From contig NZ_JASBRH010000006.1 in assembly GCF_029961155.1 (NCBI RefSeq), forward strand, positions 1-64,000: DNA of 64,000 bases, given 5' to 3'. This DNA is from Pontibacterium granulatum (GTDB lineage: Bacteria > Pseudomonadota > Gammaproteobacteria > Pseudomonadales > Balneatricaceae). The translations under genes were made by a program, and so were the position numbers. Under the pieces are notes generated by a model. It had not been told where the DNA came from. It made no database searches and saw only the letters and a program-made list of their open reading frames with translations. Below are positions 43,292 to 53,460 of the stretch, piece by piece (the first letter of the stretch is position 1; every line of letters begins with the position of its first letter).

Positions 43292-45644
43292 GGGTGTCTC
43301 CCTTTTTTTCGGTGATAGTGCTGGCGTCAGCATCAGTGTCTTCAGTTGTTGCAGTCGCGTTGTCGCCGTTATCCAGTTTCATCAGCAGCGGTGGCAGGAA
43401 CAGGAAGTCGACGACCAGTGCGATCAGGATGGTCAGTGCGGTCAAGAGACCCATGTCGGCGTTGAGCTTGAAGCTGGATTGCGCCAGCACCATAAAGCCG
43501 GCTACCAGGACCAGGGTGGTCACCCACAGGGCACGACCCACGCTGTTAAAGGCATAACGTACGGCAGCCTGACTGTCTTTACCGCGTTCGCGACGGGCGT
43601 ACAGGTATTTGCTGAGGAAGTGCACGGTGTCATCCACCACGATACCCAGGGTCATACCGGCAACCACGGACAGTGCCAGACCCACCTGGCCGTCAACCAC
43701 GAACCACAGGCCAAAGCCCATTGCGGCCGGCGCCAGGTTCGGGATCAGGCTGATAAACCCATAGCGGACCGAGCGCAGTGCCAGACCCAGCATCACAGAG
43801 ATCAGGATCAGCGCGACCGACGTACCGAACAGCATGCTGTAGATGTTGCGTTGACCAATATGGGCAAACATCAGACTGGTGCTGGCAACGTCCACTTTGT
43901 ACTGTGGCGCGTTTTTCGCGAACCAGGCATAGATCTTTGCTTCCATCTCGATCTGCTCGTTACTGGTCAGGTTGCGGAACGTGCTGATCACGCGGGTGGA
44001 GGATTTATCCACGTTCAGCTGGTTGTTCAGGTCCAGACCGTACGGCAATGACATCTCGTACAGCAGCAGGTACTGGGCAGACAGCTCCTGTTCGTCCGGC
44101 AATGTGTAATAGCTGGGGTCATCGCTGTGCATGTTTTTGTTCAGACGTTTGATCGTATCGGTGATGGAGTTGACGTGATCGGTTTCCGGCTGCGCACGCA
44201 ACCAATCGGTCAGGCCCCCTACTGCTTTCAGGAACGCCGGTTTATTGATACCGCTGGCCTCTTCACTGTCGATAGAGATCTCCATCGTGGTCATGCCCGA
44301 CAGGTTGTCCTGCATGTAATCCGTCGCCTCACGGAACGGCACGCTGGTATCAAAGTACTTAACGAAATCGTCGTTGAGTTCGTTCTGTGGTGTAAAGGTC
44401 ACCAGGCCCGCCATAACCACTGCCATACCCGGCAGCAGTACCTTACGGTTATGGATAACGAACGTACCCAGTTTGTGCATCAGGTCGTTGCGTTCTTCGT
44501 CACTCATCGGCGCAACCTTAATCGGCAGAAGTTTCAGCATCGCGGGGAAGATGGTTACGGAGAATACAAACGCCAGCATCACACCCATCGCCACCATATT
44601 GCCCAAGTCGCGGAACGGTGGTGAGTCGGAGAAGTTCAGGCTCAGGAAGCCCACTGCGGTGGTTACACTGGTCAGGAAGATTGGCTGGAAGTTGATGCGC
44701 AGGCTGTCCTCGATCGCCTTACGCTTGTCCACGCCCTGACGCATCTCGTAGAACATGGTCGTCAGGATGTGCACACAATCGGCGACAGCCAGCGTCAGAA
44801 CCATGATGGGCGTACTGGCAGACGGTCCCGTGAGGAAGAATCCGCTCCATCCGGCGATACCCATGGTGCCTGCAATGGAGAACAGGATCACGACTACGGT
44901 GGCGAAGGTCCCACTGAAGGTGCGCAGCAGGAAAATCATGCTGGCGATCACCACACCAAACATGATCGGAACCAGAGAGGCGTTATCGTTCAGGGAGGAC
45001 TCGGCAAAGGTGTTGTTCATCATCACCATGCCGGAGAGACGTACCTCCATATCCGGATATTGCTCCAGGAACTGCGCACGCATTTCGCGTACTTTGGAAA
45101 CGATCTCGGGTACTTCGACGACTGGGTTTTTACCCGGTAACTGAACCGTCACGTTGACGATGGTCACGTGTGCGTCTGGTGAGACCAGTTTGTTAAGCAG
45201 GTTTGGCTCGTCGAGGGCGATTGCCTGCAAGCGTGGCATGTCCGCTTCGGTCAGTGTGTCTGGATCGAGCACCAGGTCCTCGACGATCATGTCGTCCTCT
45301 TCGGACCAGGTGTGCTGGAAGTTGGTGATCGAATCAACGCGGGTGGAGTACGGGATCTGCCAGGCTTCATCGGTCAGCCCGTAGATCGCACCCAGCGTGC
45401 GTGGGGTGAACACCTTGCCGTCAGGTGGCGAGATGATAAAAGCAACGTTGTCACTTTTACTGTAGATGTTCTGCATCGACTCGAAAGCCGTCAGTTGTGG
45501 GTTCTCCTTACTGAAGAACACACGATAGTCACTCTTGAATACCAGATTTTGGGCACCGCTGGCAGCGCCGAAAACCAGGATCAGTGTGAACAGAATCACC
45601 CATACGGGATGATTCAGTACGAAGCGGAAAAGCCGGTCTCTCAT
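43266..45644 (-). CDS. RND/MMPL-family exporter
   Basis: Large inner-membrane transporter, 792 residues. It has two repeats of one helix, a large periplasmic loop and five helices (first helix about 12-32, loop about 33-210; second loop after about 420). The conserved polar residues in LAVADCVHIL and GIVVDDTVHFL are the proton-relay Asp positions of this family. The C-terminal tail is short, acidic and cytoplasmic. No membrane-fusion protein is encoded; a LolA-like protein and a barrel take its place in the operon. Confidence 0.9.
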   Translation of the reverse strand: MRDRLFRFVLNHPVWVILFTLILVFGAASGAQNLVFKSDYRVFFSKENPQLTAFESMQNIYSKSDNVAFIISPPDGKVFTPRTLGAIYGLTDEAWQIPYSTRVDSITNFQHTWSEEDDMIVEDLVLDPDTLTEADMPRLQAIALDEPNLLNKLVSPDAHVTIVNVTVQLPGKNPVVEVPEIVSKVREMRAQFLEQYPDMEVRLSGMVMMNNTFAESSLNDNASLVPIMFGVVIASMIFLLRTFSGTFATVVVILFSIAGTMGIAGWSGFFLTGPSASTPIMVLTLAVADCVHILTTMFYEMRQGVDKRKAIEDSLRINFQPIFLTSVTTAVGFLSLNFSDSPPFRDLGNMVAMGVMLAFVFSVTIFPAMLKLLPIKVAPMSDEERNDLMHKLGTFVIHNRKVLLPGMAVVMAGLVTFTPQNELNDDFVKYFDTSVPFREATDYMQDNLSGMTTMEISIDSEEASGINKPAFLKAVGGLTDWLRAQPETDHVNSITDTIKRLNKNMHSDDPSYYTLPDEQELSAQYLLLYEMSLPYGLDLNNQLNVDKSSTRVISTFRNLTSNEQIEMEAKIYAWFAKNAPQYKVDVASTSLMFAHIGQRNIYSMLFGTSVALILISVMLGLALRSVRYGFISLIPNLAPAAMGFGLWFVVDGQVGLALSVVAGMTLGIVVDDTVHFLSKYLYARRERGKDSQAAVRYAFNSVGRALWVTTLVLVAGFMVLAQSSFKLNADMGLLTALTILIALVVDFLFLPPLLMKLDNGDNATATTEDTDADASTITEKKGDTHEPANQPV

Positions 45645-45730
45645 TTTCCTTCTCCAGGTCCCCTATCCGTAGGGGGTTGTTGGGTTGGTCGCTCTGATGG
45701 CAACTTAGGTTTTAAATTTAGGTTTGTTAG

Positions 45731-45745
45731 ATGACGAATCGTCAT
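45731..45745. promoter_or_regulatory. Candidate TetR operator upstream of the exporter operon
   Basis: ATGACGAATCGTCAT is a perfect inverted repeat with a one-base centre, 87 bp upstream of the exporter start. Its TGACG half-sites are the same as those of the palindrome upstream of tetR. Confidence 0.7.
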
Positions 45746-45759
45746 TTAACAGCGTGAAA

Positions 45760-45781
45760 AAAACGGCGTTACCACCGTTTT
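45760..45781 (-). terminator. Terminator of the tetR gene
   Basis: AAAACGG / CCGTTTT form the stem, and the minus strand continues into a run of seven T. It lies 16 bp past the tetR stop. Confidence 0.8.
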
Positions 45782-45797
45782 CCATTGTGCAAATCTG

Positions 45798-46547
45798 TTA
45801 AGCCAGCGCGTTCCAGCGTGCTTCCAGTGCAGCCATCTCTTTGGCAAAGACGGTTTTTTTCATCCGTTGTATGGATGCATGCCAGTCGTGCTCGGGTGTA
45901 TACGGCTTCCATTGATGCCCATCCAAGACCAGGTTGACATGGTTCAACAGCTCCTTCTCCAGGGACATCTGCTGGCGTACGCCACAGCGTTCCACATTCT
46001 CCTGCAGCAACGCGATGGTGCCAAAGCTCATTGCCCAGAGGGAGAACGCGACCTGTCCCGGGCTTAGGTGGGGCGCCAGTTGCAGATCGCCTGTAGCCAA
46101 ACCCTCGGCAATAACACCCAGTAGTTTGCCCAGCAGCTGGGTTTCTAGTTCTTGGTGCTCCTCTTGCCGTTTCTGTGAGCTCTTCTCGGTCACCGACGGC
46201 GTCTTGGCAGAGATCACCAGCATAAATTCCGTTGGATTAAGCTGGGAATGGAGCATGTAGCCGATTCCAATTGCCAGCATCTTCTCGCGGCTGTTGCCTT
46301 CGAAGGAGACCGCACGGAAGAATACGTCCGACAGGTGTGTCACACTGCGGTTGCAGAGTGCTGTCAGTAGGTCTTCCTTACAGCTGAAGGTGTTGTACAC
46401 GGTGCCTTTGGAGTACGGCACCAGCGCCACCACCTTATCGATGGTCAGGCCAGACACGCCATCCCGGGCGATAATATCCAGTGCCGCCTGCATCATCTCT
46501 TCTTCACGCGCTTCGCGCGTGGCATCGTCAATATATCTAGGACTCAT
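45798..46547 (-). CDS. TetR-family transcriptional regulator
   Basis: Ligand-responsive repressor, 249 residues. The N-terminal DNA-binding domain (about 12-60) has the helix-turn-helix LTIDKVVALVPYSKGTVYNTF. The remaining helical part is the ligand-binding and dimer domain. It is encoded just upstream of the RND operon on the same strand. Matching palindromes upstream of both suggest autoregulation and control of the exporter. Confidence 0.93.
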   Translation of the reverse strand: MSPRYIDDATREAREEEMMQAALDIIARDGVSGLTIDKVVALVPYSKGTVYNTFSCKEDLLTALCNRSVTHLSDVFFRAVSFEGNSREKMLAIGIGYMLHSQLNPTEFMLVISAKTPSVTEKSSQKRQEEHQELETQLLGKLLGVIAEGLATGDLQLAPHLSPGQVAFSLWAMSFGTIALLQENVERCGVRQQMSLEKELLNHVNLVLDGHQWKPYTPEHDWHASIQRMKKTVFAKEMAALEARWNALA

Positions 46548-46570
46548 AGACCCGGTAACTGAGTTTTAAA

Positions 46571-46583
46571 TGACGTTACGTCA
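46571..46583. promoter_or_regulatory. Candidate TetR operator upstream of tetR
   Basis: TGACGTTACGTCA is a perfect palindrome with one central base, 24 bp upstream of the tetR start. It shares TGACG-N3-CGTCA with the site at 45732-45744. Confidence 0.7.
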
Positions 46584-46659
46584 ACAATATACGAGGGGAT
46601 CATACAGGGCAAGGTGCGATTTGGAAACAATGCTGTTCGTTTCGTGAACAATGCTGACC

Positions 46660-46686
46660 GCAATCCGGGAGACCGTTCCGGATTGC
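46660..46686. repeat. Inverted repeat between tetR and the ytoQ-like gene
   Basis: GCAATCCGG (46660-46668) pairs with CCGGATTGC (46678-46686) over a 9-base loop. It lies downstream of the ytoQ-like stop, and no T-run follows. Confidence 0.55.
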
Positions 46687-46725
46687 CGTGTTGCTCTTAC
46701 CGCGTCCCGCCCTGTTTTTGCGGGA

Positions 46726-47172
46726 TCAGTAATCCTGGCAGAGGTACTTCAGCGTTTCGATTACCTGCTCGGTGTTCTCGGCCACGGCGTGTGCTGCTGC
46801 ATCGATCTCTTTCAGCGGGTGGGTCAGCTCCGGGGCGTGCTCTACGATCAGAGACTTACCCAGGGCGACTGCGATGCCGGCATCGAACGCGGCGTTCCAC
46901 TGACGGTACTTCTCACCAAAACGTACCACAACGATGTCCGCACGTTTCAGGGCGGTCATGTGGCGGATGGTATTGATCTTCGCTGCCTTGTGGTCTTTCC
47001 AGAATGCGTTCTCCTCGCCCCCCAGCAGCTCGTCGCCGCAGTTGTCGCTGGAATCGTGATCGGTATTTGGAGTCAGGATCTCGACCGGCAGACCGTTCAT
47101 CTCTACGGCACGCTTGATCTGATCGCGCCAGTCTGTGTGAATTTCACCGGAAAGATAGAGGGTGTAACGCAT
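46726..47172 (-). CDS. YtoQ-family protein
   Basis: A 148-residue cytoplasmic protein starting MRYTLYLSGEIHTDWRDQI, with a TGGAG ribosome-binding site; a longer in-frame start at 47205 is less likely. It resembles the YtoQ family, whose fold is related to nucleoside 2-deoxyribosyltransferases. The conserved parts are LSGEIHTDWR, RADIVVVRFGEKYRQWNAAFDAG and a C-terminal helix. The biochemical role is unknown. It stands alone between tetR and trkH. Confidence 0.82.
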   Translation of the reverse strand: MRYTLYLSGEIHTDWRDQIKRAVEMNGLPVEILTPNTDHDSSDNCGDELLGGEENAFWKDHKAAKINTIRHMTALKRADIVVVRFGEKYRQWNAAFDAGIAVALGKSLIVEHAPELTHPLKEIDAAAHAVAENTEQVIETLKYLCQDY

Positions 47173-47511
47173 GTTAAAGCTCCAGAATTTGGTCAGGTGA
47201 TCCATCTAATCCGGATGAACGACCTGGCTCAGAGAGAGTTGATATTCATTGGGCACTGGCAGCGGGGTTAGTTTCCATAATTCAGAGCCGTCGCTGCACG
47301 TGAAAAGGATAAGCATCGCATCTCGGGCGGCGCAGTCAACCGCTCGCCCCGACCGGCATATGAAAACGTTCCCGAATGCTGAAACCTGTGGGCTCGGATG
47401 TGCCTGTTGTCGGATACAACGGGCCGTGCCGGGTTCAGCTCTTAGTCTGAATCCGGCGCGGAATTAAACCGGGTGATCCCCCGCCGACATGGTAACGCAA
47501 TGGGGGCTTTG
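47173..47511. other. Gene-free spacer between the ytoQ-like gene and trkH
   Basis: About 340 bp without a convincing ORF. A CCCCC (47478-47482) / GGGGG (47502-47506) pair just past the trkH stop could form a weak hairpin with a long loop. Nothing else was recognised. Confidence 0.5.
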
Positions 47512-48960
47512 TTAGCGGCGCCAGAAGGTTGGTGTAAACAGGACCAGCAGAGTAAATACCTCCAGGCGGCCCAGCAGCATGGCAAAGCACAGCACCCACT
47601 TGGCGGTATCGTTGATATCCCCATAATGGGCCGAGACATCACCGAGGCCCGGACCCAGGTTGTTGAGGGTGGCGCCCACGGCAGACCAGGCGGTGACCTG
47701 ATCCAGGCCGGTGGCCAGCAGGACGATCAACATGACTACAAACACAATCAGGTAGACCGAGAAGAACCCCCAGACCGCTTCCAGTACCCGGTCGGAGATC
47801 GGCGCGTTACCCAGTTTCACCGGGATTACCGCGTTAGGGTGTACCAGACGTTTGATCTCGCGGTAGCCCTGCTTGAGGATCAGCAGGATACGGATCACTT
47901 TCATGCCACCGCCGGTGGAGCCTGCGCAGCCACCGGCAAAGGCCGCGACAAACAGCAGAAACGGCAGCATGGTTGGCCAGTGGGCAAAGTCGGCGGTAGC
48001 AAAACCGGTGGTCGTGGCGATGGAGACCACCATAAAGGCGGACTTGCGCAGCGAATCTTCCGGTGAATAGGTGTTGGTCACCACCAGTGCGACAAAGGAA
48101 AGCGCGATGATCGCAGCCAGGATCGACAGATAGAACTGGAACTCCGGATCGGTGAAATAGTGCTTCAGGCTACGGTGTTTCCAGGCAAAAAAGTGCAGGC
48201 TGAAGTTGATGCCGGACAGCACCATAAAGACGATCGCGATCGCCTCAATCATCGAGGAATCGTAATAGCCGATACTGGCGTCGTGGGTGGAGAAGCCTCC
48301 AATCGCCACAGTGGAGAAGCTGTGACCGACCGCGTCAAACAGCTCCATGCCTGCAGCCCAGTACCCCAAGGCACAGAGGATGGTCAGTGACAGGTAGATG
48401 TACCAAAGCGCCTTGGCGGTCTCGGTAATTCGAGGGGTCAGCTTGGAATCCTTGACCGGTCCCGGCGTTTCCGCACGGTACAGCTGCATACCACCGATAC
48501 CGAGCATCGGCAGAATTGCCACGGCCAGTACGATGATCCCCATGCCTCCCAGCCATTGCAGCTGCTGGCGGTACCAGAGGATCGATTCGGGCAGGTTATC
48601 GATGCCGGTCATCACCGTGGCACCGGTGGTGGTCAGGCCTGAGAGGGACTCAAACAGGGCATCCACAAAGGATAGATGCGGATTGTCCGCCAGCATCAGC
48701 GGCAGCGAACCGAACAGACCCAGAACCGCCCAGAACAGCACGGTGATCAGGAAGCCGTCACGGGTTCGCAGGTCCTGCCGTACCCGATACACCGGTATCC
48801 AGAGCAGAAAGCCGGTGATAAGGGTGATGGCAAAACCGGCACCAAACGCCATGAAGGCGTTGTCCTCGTAGTACATGGAAACCAGCATCGGCGGCAGCAT
48901 GGTAAAGCTGAAGATCATCAGCAGGATGCCAAGTATGCGAAGGATCACCTTGTAGTGCAT
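47512..48960 (-). CDS. trkH: Potassium uptake protein TrkH
   Basis: Ion-conducting membrane subunit of the Trk potassium system, 482 residues. Four M1-P-M2 repeats provide the pore, with a first filter segment SLSGLTTTGATVM and a last-third segment FAGGCAGSTGGGMKVIRILL. It begins 13 bp after trkA, with which it forms the channel and its gating ring. Confidence 0.97.
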   Translation of the reverse strand: MHYKVILRILGILLMIFSFTMLPPMLVSMYYEDNAFMAFGAGFAITLITGFLLWIPVYRVRQDLRTRDGFLITVLFWAVLGLFGSLPLMLADNPHLSFVDALFESLSGLTTTGATVMTGIDNLPESILWYRQQLQWLGGMGIIVLAVAILPMLGIGGMQLYRAETPGPVKDSKLTPRITETAKALWYIYLSLTILCALGYWAAGMELFDAVGHSFSTVAIGGFSTHDASIGYYDSSMIEAIAIVFMVLSGINFSLHFFAWKHRSLKHYFTDPEFQFYLSILAAIIALSFVALVVTNTYSPEDSLRKSAFMVVSIATTTGFATADFAHWPTMLPFLLFVAAFAGGCAGSTGGGMKVIRILLILKQGYREIKRLVHPNAVIPVKLGNAPISDRVLEAVWGFFSVYLIVFVVMLIVLLATGLDQVTAWSAVGATLNNLGPGLGDVSAHYGDINDTAKWVLCFAMLLGRLEVFTLLVLFTPTFWRR

Positions 48961-48973
48961 CAGTACGTCCTGA

Positions 48974-50350
48974 TCAGAAGAATGCTAGGCCAACCTGGAA
49001 GAGTCGCTCGACTTCCCCGATCCGTTTCTTGTCGACCAGGAACAGGATCACGTGGTCGCCGTTTTCCACCATCACGTCGTCGTGGGCGATCAACACCTCT
49101 TCGTCACGCACGATCGCACCGATGGTGGTGCCCGGAGGCAGGTTTATCTCCTCGATGGTGCGCCCCACCACCTTGGACGAGCGTTTGTCACCGTGAGCTA
49201 CGGCCTCAAGCGCTTCCGCCGCGCCGCGGCGCAGACTGTGTACCGCGGCCACATCACCACGGCGCACGTGGGTCAGCAACGCACCGATGGTGGTCTGCTG
49301 TGGCGAGATGGCGATATCGATTGCGCCGCCCTGCACCAGATCTACGTAGGCCGGGTTGTTGATCAGCGTCATCACCGTACGTGCGCCCAAGCGCTTGGCC
49401 AGCATGGAGGCCATGATATTGGCCTCATCATCGTTGGTCAGGGCGCAGAAAACGTCGGTATCCTCGATGTTTTCCTCCAGCAGCAGGTCGCGGTCGGAGG
49501 CGCTGCCCTGCAGCACGATGGTGTTGTTAAGGCTGCGTGCCAGTTGGTTGCAGCGCTGAATGTTACGCTCGATGATCTTCACCTGGAAGCTGTCTTCGAT
49601 GCTCTCCGCCAGGCGGGCACCGATGTTGCCGCCACCGGCGATCATGATTCGTTTGTACGGGCGGTCCAGTCGACGCAATTCACTCATCACTGCGCGGATA
49701 TCACGCTTGGCAGCGATGAAAAACACCTCGTCGTCCGCTTCGATAACCGTGTCACCCTTGGGGATGATCGGGCTGCCGCGACGGAAGATTGCCGCTACAC
49801 GGGTATCCACCGATGGCATATGGGCGCGAAGGAAGGAGATCTCGCGGCCCACCAGCGGGCCCCCGTAGTAGGCTTTTACCGCCACCAGCTGGGCCTTGCC
49901 ATCGGCAAAATCCAGTACCTGCAGAGCACCCGGGTGCTGGATCAGTCGCTTGACGTGGCGCGTTACCAGCTGTTCCGGACTTATGAGTACGTCTACCGGA
50001 ATCCCTTTCGGGCTGAAGATGGAGTGGTTCTTCTGCAGGTAGTCGTGCTCACGTACGCGGGCGATCTTGGTGGGAGTGTTGAACAGGGTCTGGCTGATCT
50101 GACAGGCGATCATGTTGACCTCGTCGGAGTTGGTCACCGCGATCAGCATGTCGGCATCCTGGGCGCCGGACTGGGCCAGGACAGTTGGGTACGAGGCCTT
50201 GCCCTCAACGGTACGGATATCAAGACGGTCCTGCAGTTCACGCAGGCGGGCAGTGTCTGTGTCGACAATGGTGATATCGTTGGCTTCGCTGGCCAAGTTC
50301 TCTGCCAGTGTGCCGCCTACCTGCCCTGCTCCGAGGATAATGATCTTCAT
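48974..50350 (-). CDS. trkA: Potassium uptake regulator TrkA
   Basis: Cytoplasmic nucleotide-binding gating ring of Trk, 458 residues. Two tandem RCK units each have a Rossmann N domain: the first opens [19 protein letters not shown] and the second [18 protein letters not shown] (about 233). Each is followed by a TrkA-C domain. It lies between rsmB and trkH. Confidence 0.98.
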   Translation of the reverse strand: MKIIILGAGQVGGTLAENLASEANDITIVDTDTARLRELQDRLDIRTVEGKASYPTVLAQSGAQDADMLIAVTNSDEVNMIACQISQTLFNTPTKIARVREHDYLQKNHSIFSPKGIPVDVLISPEQLVTRHVKRLIQHPGALQVLDFADGKAQLVAVKAYYGGPLVGREISFLRAHMPSVDTRVAAIFRRGSPIIPKGDTVIEADDEVFFIAAKRDIRAVMSELRRLDRPYKRIMIAGGGNIGARLAESIEDSFQVKIIERNIQRCNQLARSLNNTIVLQGSASDRDLLLEENIEDTDVFCALTNDDEANIMASMLAKRLGARTVMTLINNPAYVDLVQGGAIDIAISPQQTTIGALLTHVRRGDVAAVHSLRRGAAEALEAVAHGDKRSSKVVGRTIEEINLPPGTTIGAIVRDEEVLIAHDDVMVENGDHVILFLVDKKRIGEVERLFQVGLAFF

Positions 50351-50359
50351 GATCTGACT

Positions 50360-51676
50360 TTATTCACTCACTGCCTGATTAGCTGTTTTGGTCAGCAGCG
50401 CATAGTAGAAACCGTCGTGCCCCTGAGGCTGCGGGAACAGTTGCCGGCCGTAAGGTCGGCTGACACCCCACTCTGCGCTCAGCGGCAGATGCTGTGCATC
50501 GCTCTGCTGGGTAAGGAACCGTTTAATCAGGCGTTCATTCTCCTGCGGGAAGATTGAGCAGGTGGCGTAGAGCAACTTGCCGCCCGGCGCTAACATCCGC
50601 CAGAGATTCTGCAATATCTTTAACTGGATATCGGCCTGAGCGGCGATATCCTCACCTTTGCGAAGGTATTTTATATCCGGGTTGCGACGAATAACACCGG
50701 TAGCGGAGCATGGAGCGTCCAGCAGGATGCGGTCATAGGCCTCGCCACTCCACCAAGCATCACTGCTGGCGTCGGCGATATGCAGCGTTGCTTCGAGCTG
50801 TAGACGTTGCAGGTTGTCGTGGATACGCGCACAACGGCGCTCTTCCAACTCGACGGCATCCACATGGGCCAGATTAGGTTCCTGCTCCAGGATATGGCAC
50901 AGCTTACCGCCCGGTGCCGCACAGGCATCCAGCACACGCTGTCCCGGCTGCAGATCGAGCAGTTCACCGGAAAGCTGGGCCGCTTCATCCTGCACGCTGA
51001 ACAGGCCGTCGCTGTATCCCGGTAGGGAAACCACGTCGAACGGTTCATTCAGGATGACGCCATGGCTGCTGAACGGGGTGGCGCTGGCACCGATCCCCTC
51101 TTTGTCCAGCATAGCCAGAAATTCGTCGCGGCTGATCCTGCGCTGGTTTACGCGCAACGTCAGCGGCGCTTCATCGTCGTTGTTGCCGTCGATGATCAGC
51201 TGCCAGTGATCAGGCCAGTTGTTCTTCACCTTGCCGATAAACCACTCCGGGTGGTTGTAGCGTCCAGCCTCGCTCTTTTCGACCATCTGCTCCAGCGATT
51301 CCTGCTGGCGCTGATAGCTGCGCAACACGCCGTTGATGACCTTCGCCGACCAGGACTTGTTCAGGCCGTGAGCGGCTTCAACGGTTTCGTTGATCGCGGC
51401 ATGTGCTGGTACACGCAGACTACGTAGTTGGTAAATACCCACTAACAGCAGTGCACGAATATCGAAGTCTGCGGGTTTGAACGGGTGCTTCAGCAGTTTG
51501 GCGGTGATCAGGTTGAGCTGGGTAATGTCGCGCATTGTGCCGTAGCAGAGCTGGCGCAGCAGGCCGCGGTCGCGTTCCGGGCAGCGGGTAACCGCTGCCG
51601 GCATGATGGCATTGAGCGAACCCTGGTGGCGCAGCAGTGGCTCGAGGGTTTCGGCGGCCAGTTGTCTTACGTTCAT
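50360..51676 (-). CDS. rsmB: 16S rRNA (cytosine-967-C5)-methyltransferase
   Basis: Methylates C967 of 16S rRNA. A NusB-like RNA-binding domain (about 1-140) precedes the SAM domain with VLDACAAPGGKLCHIL and the catalytic Cys motif LDAPCSATGVIRRNPDIK. The 438-residue length is normal. It is 3 bp after fmt and 9 bp before trkA. Confidence 0.98.
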   Translation of the reverse strand: MNVRQLAAETLEPLLRHQGSLNAIMPAAVTRCPERDRGLLRQLCYGTMRDITQLNLITAKLLKHPFKPADFDIRALLLVGIYQLRSLRVPAHAAINETVEAAHGLNKSWSAKVINGVLRSYQRQQESLEQMVEKSEAGRYNHPEWFIGKVKNNWPDHWQLIIDGNNDDEAPLTLRVNQRRISRDEFLAMLDKEGIGASATPFSSHGVILNEPFDVVSLPGYSDGLFSVQDEAAQLSGELLDLQPGQRVLDACAAPGGKLCHILEQEPNLAHVDAVELEERRCARIHDNLQRLQLEATLHIADASSDAWWSGEAYDRILLDAPCSATGVIRRNPDIKYLRKGEDIAAQADIQLKILQNLWRMLAPGGKLLYATCSIFPQENERLIKRFLTQQSDAQHLPLSAEWGVSRPYGRQLFPQPQGHDGFYYALLTKTANQAVSE

Positions 51677-51679
51677 CGC

Positions 51680-52627
51680 TTAGTCCAGTTGCTTACCGAC
51701 AGGGAACAGATCGCGCTTGGCGTTCAGGACAGCCGCGGTATCCAGCGGTTTGCCACCCGGCAGCTGTACCTTGGTCAGCAGCAGGCTGCCTTTGCCACAG
51801 GCGATACGCAAGGTTTTCTTGGTCACTTCCGCAACGGTGCCCGCTGGCTGGTCGCAGGTTTCGGCGGACGCCTTGGCACCCCAGATACGTAGGGTTTTGC
51901 CGTCGAGGCCGCAGTAGGCCACCGGCCATGGAGAGAGGCCACGGATCTGGCGCTCGATCTCTACGGCAGAACGGGACCAGTTGATCTCGCCCTCCTGCTT
52001 CTCCAGCTTGTGGGCGTAGTTGGCCAGGCTGTCATCCTGCTTCTCGGGTTCTGCTTTGCCTTCGCTAATCAGGGCGAGGGCTGCGACGAGGGCTTCGGCG
52101 CCCTGCTCAGCCAGGCGGTCGTGCAAGGCACCGCTGGTGTCGTCTGCAGCAATCGGCATCTCGGTCTTGTACAGCATGTCGCCGGTATCCAGGCCTACAT
52201 CCATCTGCATGATCGTGATGCCGGTCAGCTCGTCACCCGCCAGTACCGCGCGGTGGATCGGCGCTGCACCACGCCAGCGCGGCAACAGCGAACCGTGTAC
52301 GTTGATACAACCCAGGCGTGGCGTATCCAACACCGCTTTGGGCAGCAGCAGGCCGTAGGCCACAACCACCATGATGTCCGCGTCCAGCGCTGCCAGTTCG
52401 GCCTGCTCTGCTTCCCCTTTCAGGCTCAACGGCTGGTACACCGGAATCTCGTGTTCCAGGGCCAGTTTCTTGACCGGGCTTGGGGTGAGCTTGCGGCCGC
52501 GACCCGCCGGACGGTCCGGCTGGGTATACACAGCAATCACCTCATGCTCGGAGGTAAGCAGGGCCTGCAGGCTCGAGGCAGCAAAATCCGGCGTACCGGC
52601 AAAGACAATACGAAGTGGCTTGGACAT
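51680..52627 (-). CDS. fmt: Methionyl-tRNA formyltransferase
   Basis: Adds the formyl group to initiator Met-tRNA. It is 315 residues long. The N-terminal catalytic domain has [17 protein letters not shown] and the folate-binding region. The C-terminal domain binds tRNA. It is paired with def, whose product removes the same formyl group after translation starts. Confidence 0.98.
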   Translation of the reverse strand: MSKPLRIVFAGTPDFAASSLQALLTSEHEVIAVYTQPDRPAGRGRKLTPSPVKKLALEHEIPVYQPLSLKGEAEQAELAALDADIMVVVAYGLLLPKAVLDTPRLGCINVHGSLLPRWRGAAPIHRAVLAGDELTGITIMQMDVGLDTGDMLYKTEMPIAADDTSGALHDRLAEQGAEALVAALALISEGKAEPEKQDDSLANYAHKLEKQEGEINWSRSAVEIERQIRGLSPWPVAYCGLDGKTLRIWGAKASAETCDQPAGTVAEVTKKTLRIACGKGSLLLTKVQLPGGKPLDTAAVLNAKRDLFPVGKQLD

Positions 52628-52648
52628 CTATCAACTCCTGAAACCAAA

Positions 52649-52701
52649 ACAGGTTTGTCACGGCAGCTGCGCATGGATATGCAGCTGTCCGGCAAACCTG
52701 T
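52649..52701. repeat. Long hairpin in the def-fmt spacer
   Basis: ACAGGTTTG (52649-52657) and GCAGCTGC (52663-52670) pair with CAAACCTGT (52693-52701) and GCAGCTG (52681-52687), forming an interrupted stem. There is no T-run. It could modulate fmt expression relative to def. Confidence 0.6.
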
Positions 52702-52725
52702 TGTCGGGCAGTTCAGAGAACACGC

Positions 52726-53238
52726 TTAGGCGTGCGCTTCCTGACGGTGTTTCTTTTCCAGCTTGCCGCGGATGCGGTTGCGCTTAAGGGCAGAGATATG
52801 GTCTACGAACAGTTTACCGTTGAGGTGATCCAATTCGTGCTGAACACAGACTGCCAGCAGATCCTCTGCTTCGAAGCTATACTCTTCACCGTCGCGGTTC
52901 AGGGCCGTTACACGGATGTGCTGTGGGCGCACCACGTCTTCGTAGTATCCCGGTACGGAGAGACAACCTTCCTGGTACTTGTATGGCGTGTCGTCCAGGA
53001 CCTCAAAGGATGGGTTGATCATGACGATCGGATCGCTCTGATCTTCCGACAGGTCCATGGTAACGATGCGCTGGTGGATATCCACCTGGGTTGCGGCAAG
53101 GCCAATTCCCGGTGCGTCGTACATGGTTTCGAACATGTCATCGACGATCTTGCGGATCTCATCGTTGACCTCGGTCACCGGTTCAGCCACCGTGCGTAGA
53201 CGTGGGTCCGGAAATTCTAGAATGTTAAGTTTTGCCAT
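52726..53238 (-). CDS. def: Peptide deformylase
   Basis: Metalloenzyme that removes the N-formyl group from new proteins, 170 residues. All three motifs are present: [17 protein letters not shown] (with the metal-binding Cys) and [11 protein letters not shown] (HExxH). It is the first gene of the def-fmt-rsmB-trkA-trkH cluster and is divergent from the LysM gene. Confidence 0.98.
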   Translation of the reverse strand: MAKLNILEFPDPRLRTVAEPVTEVNDEIRKIVDDMFETMYDAPGIGLAATQVDIHQRIVTMDLSEDQSDPIVMINPSFEVLDDTPYKYQEGCLSVPGYYEDVVRPQHIRVTALNRDGEEYSFEAEDLLAVCVQHELDHLNGKLFVDHISALKRNRIRGKLEKKHRQEAHA

Positions 53239-53460
53239 CGTTTCTTCGGGTTGATACGGTTGTTACTATTTTAGTGATTCGTAATAGCCGTAAATCATCA
53301 AATTGGGATGGTTGCGGCCGATACACAAAAGAGACGTGAACGGCTAGTAACCTACTAGCTACATATTATACCGATTGCGACGCTCAATGCATTGTCGTTA
53401 CGCTGTTTGACCCGATCTTGTGAATCGGGTTTCCGCTGCACGACATCAAAGGACACGGAA

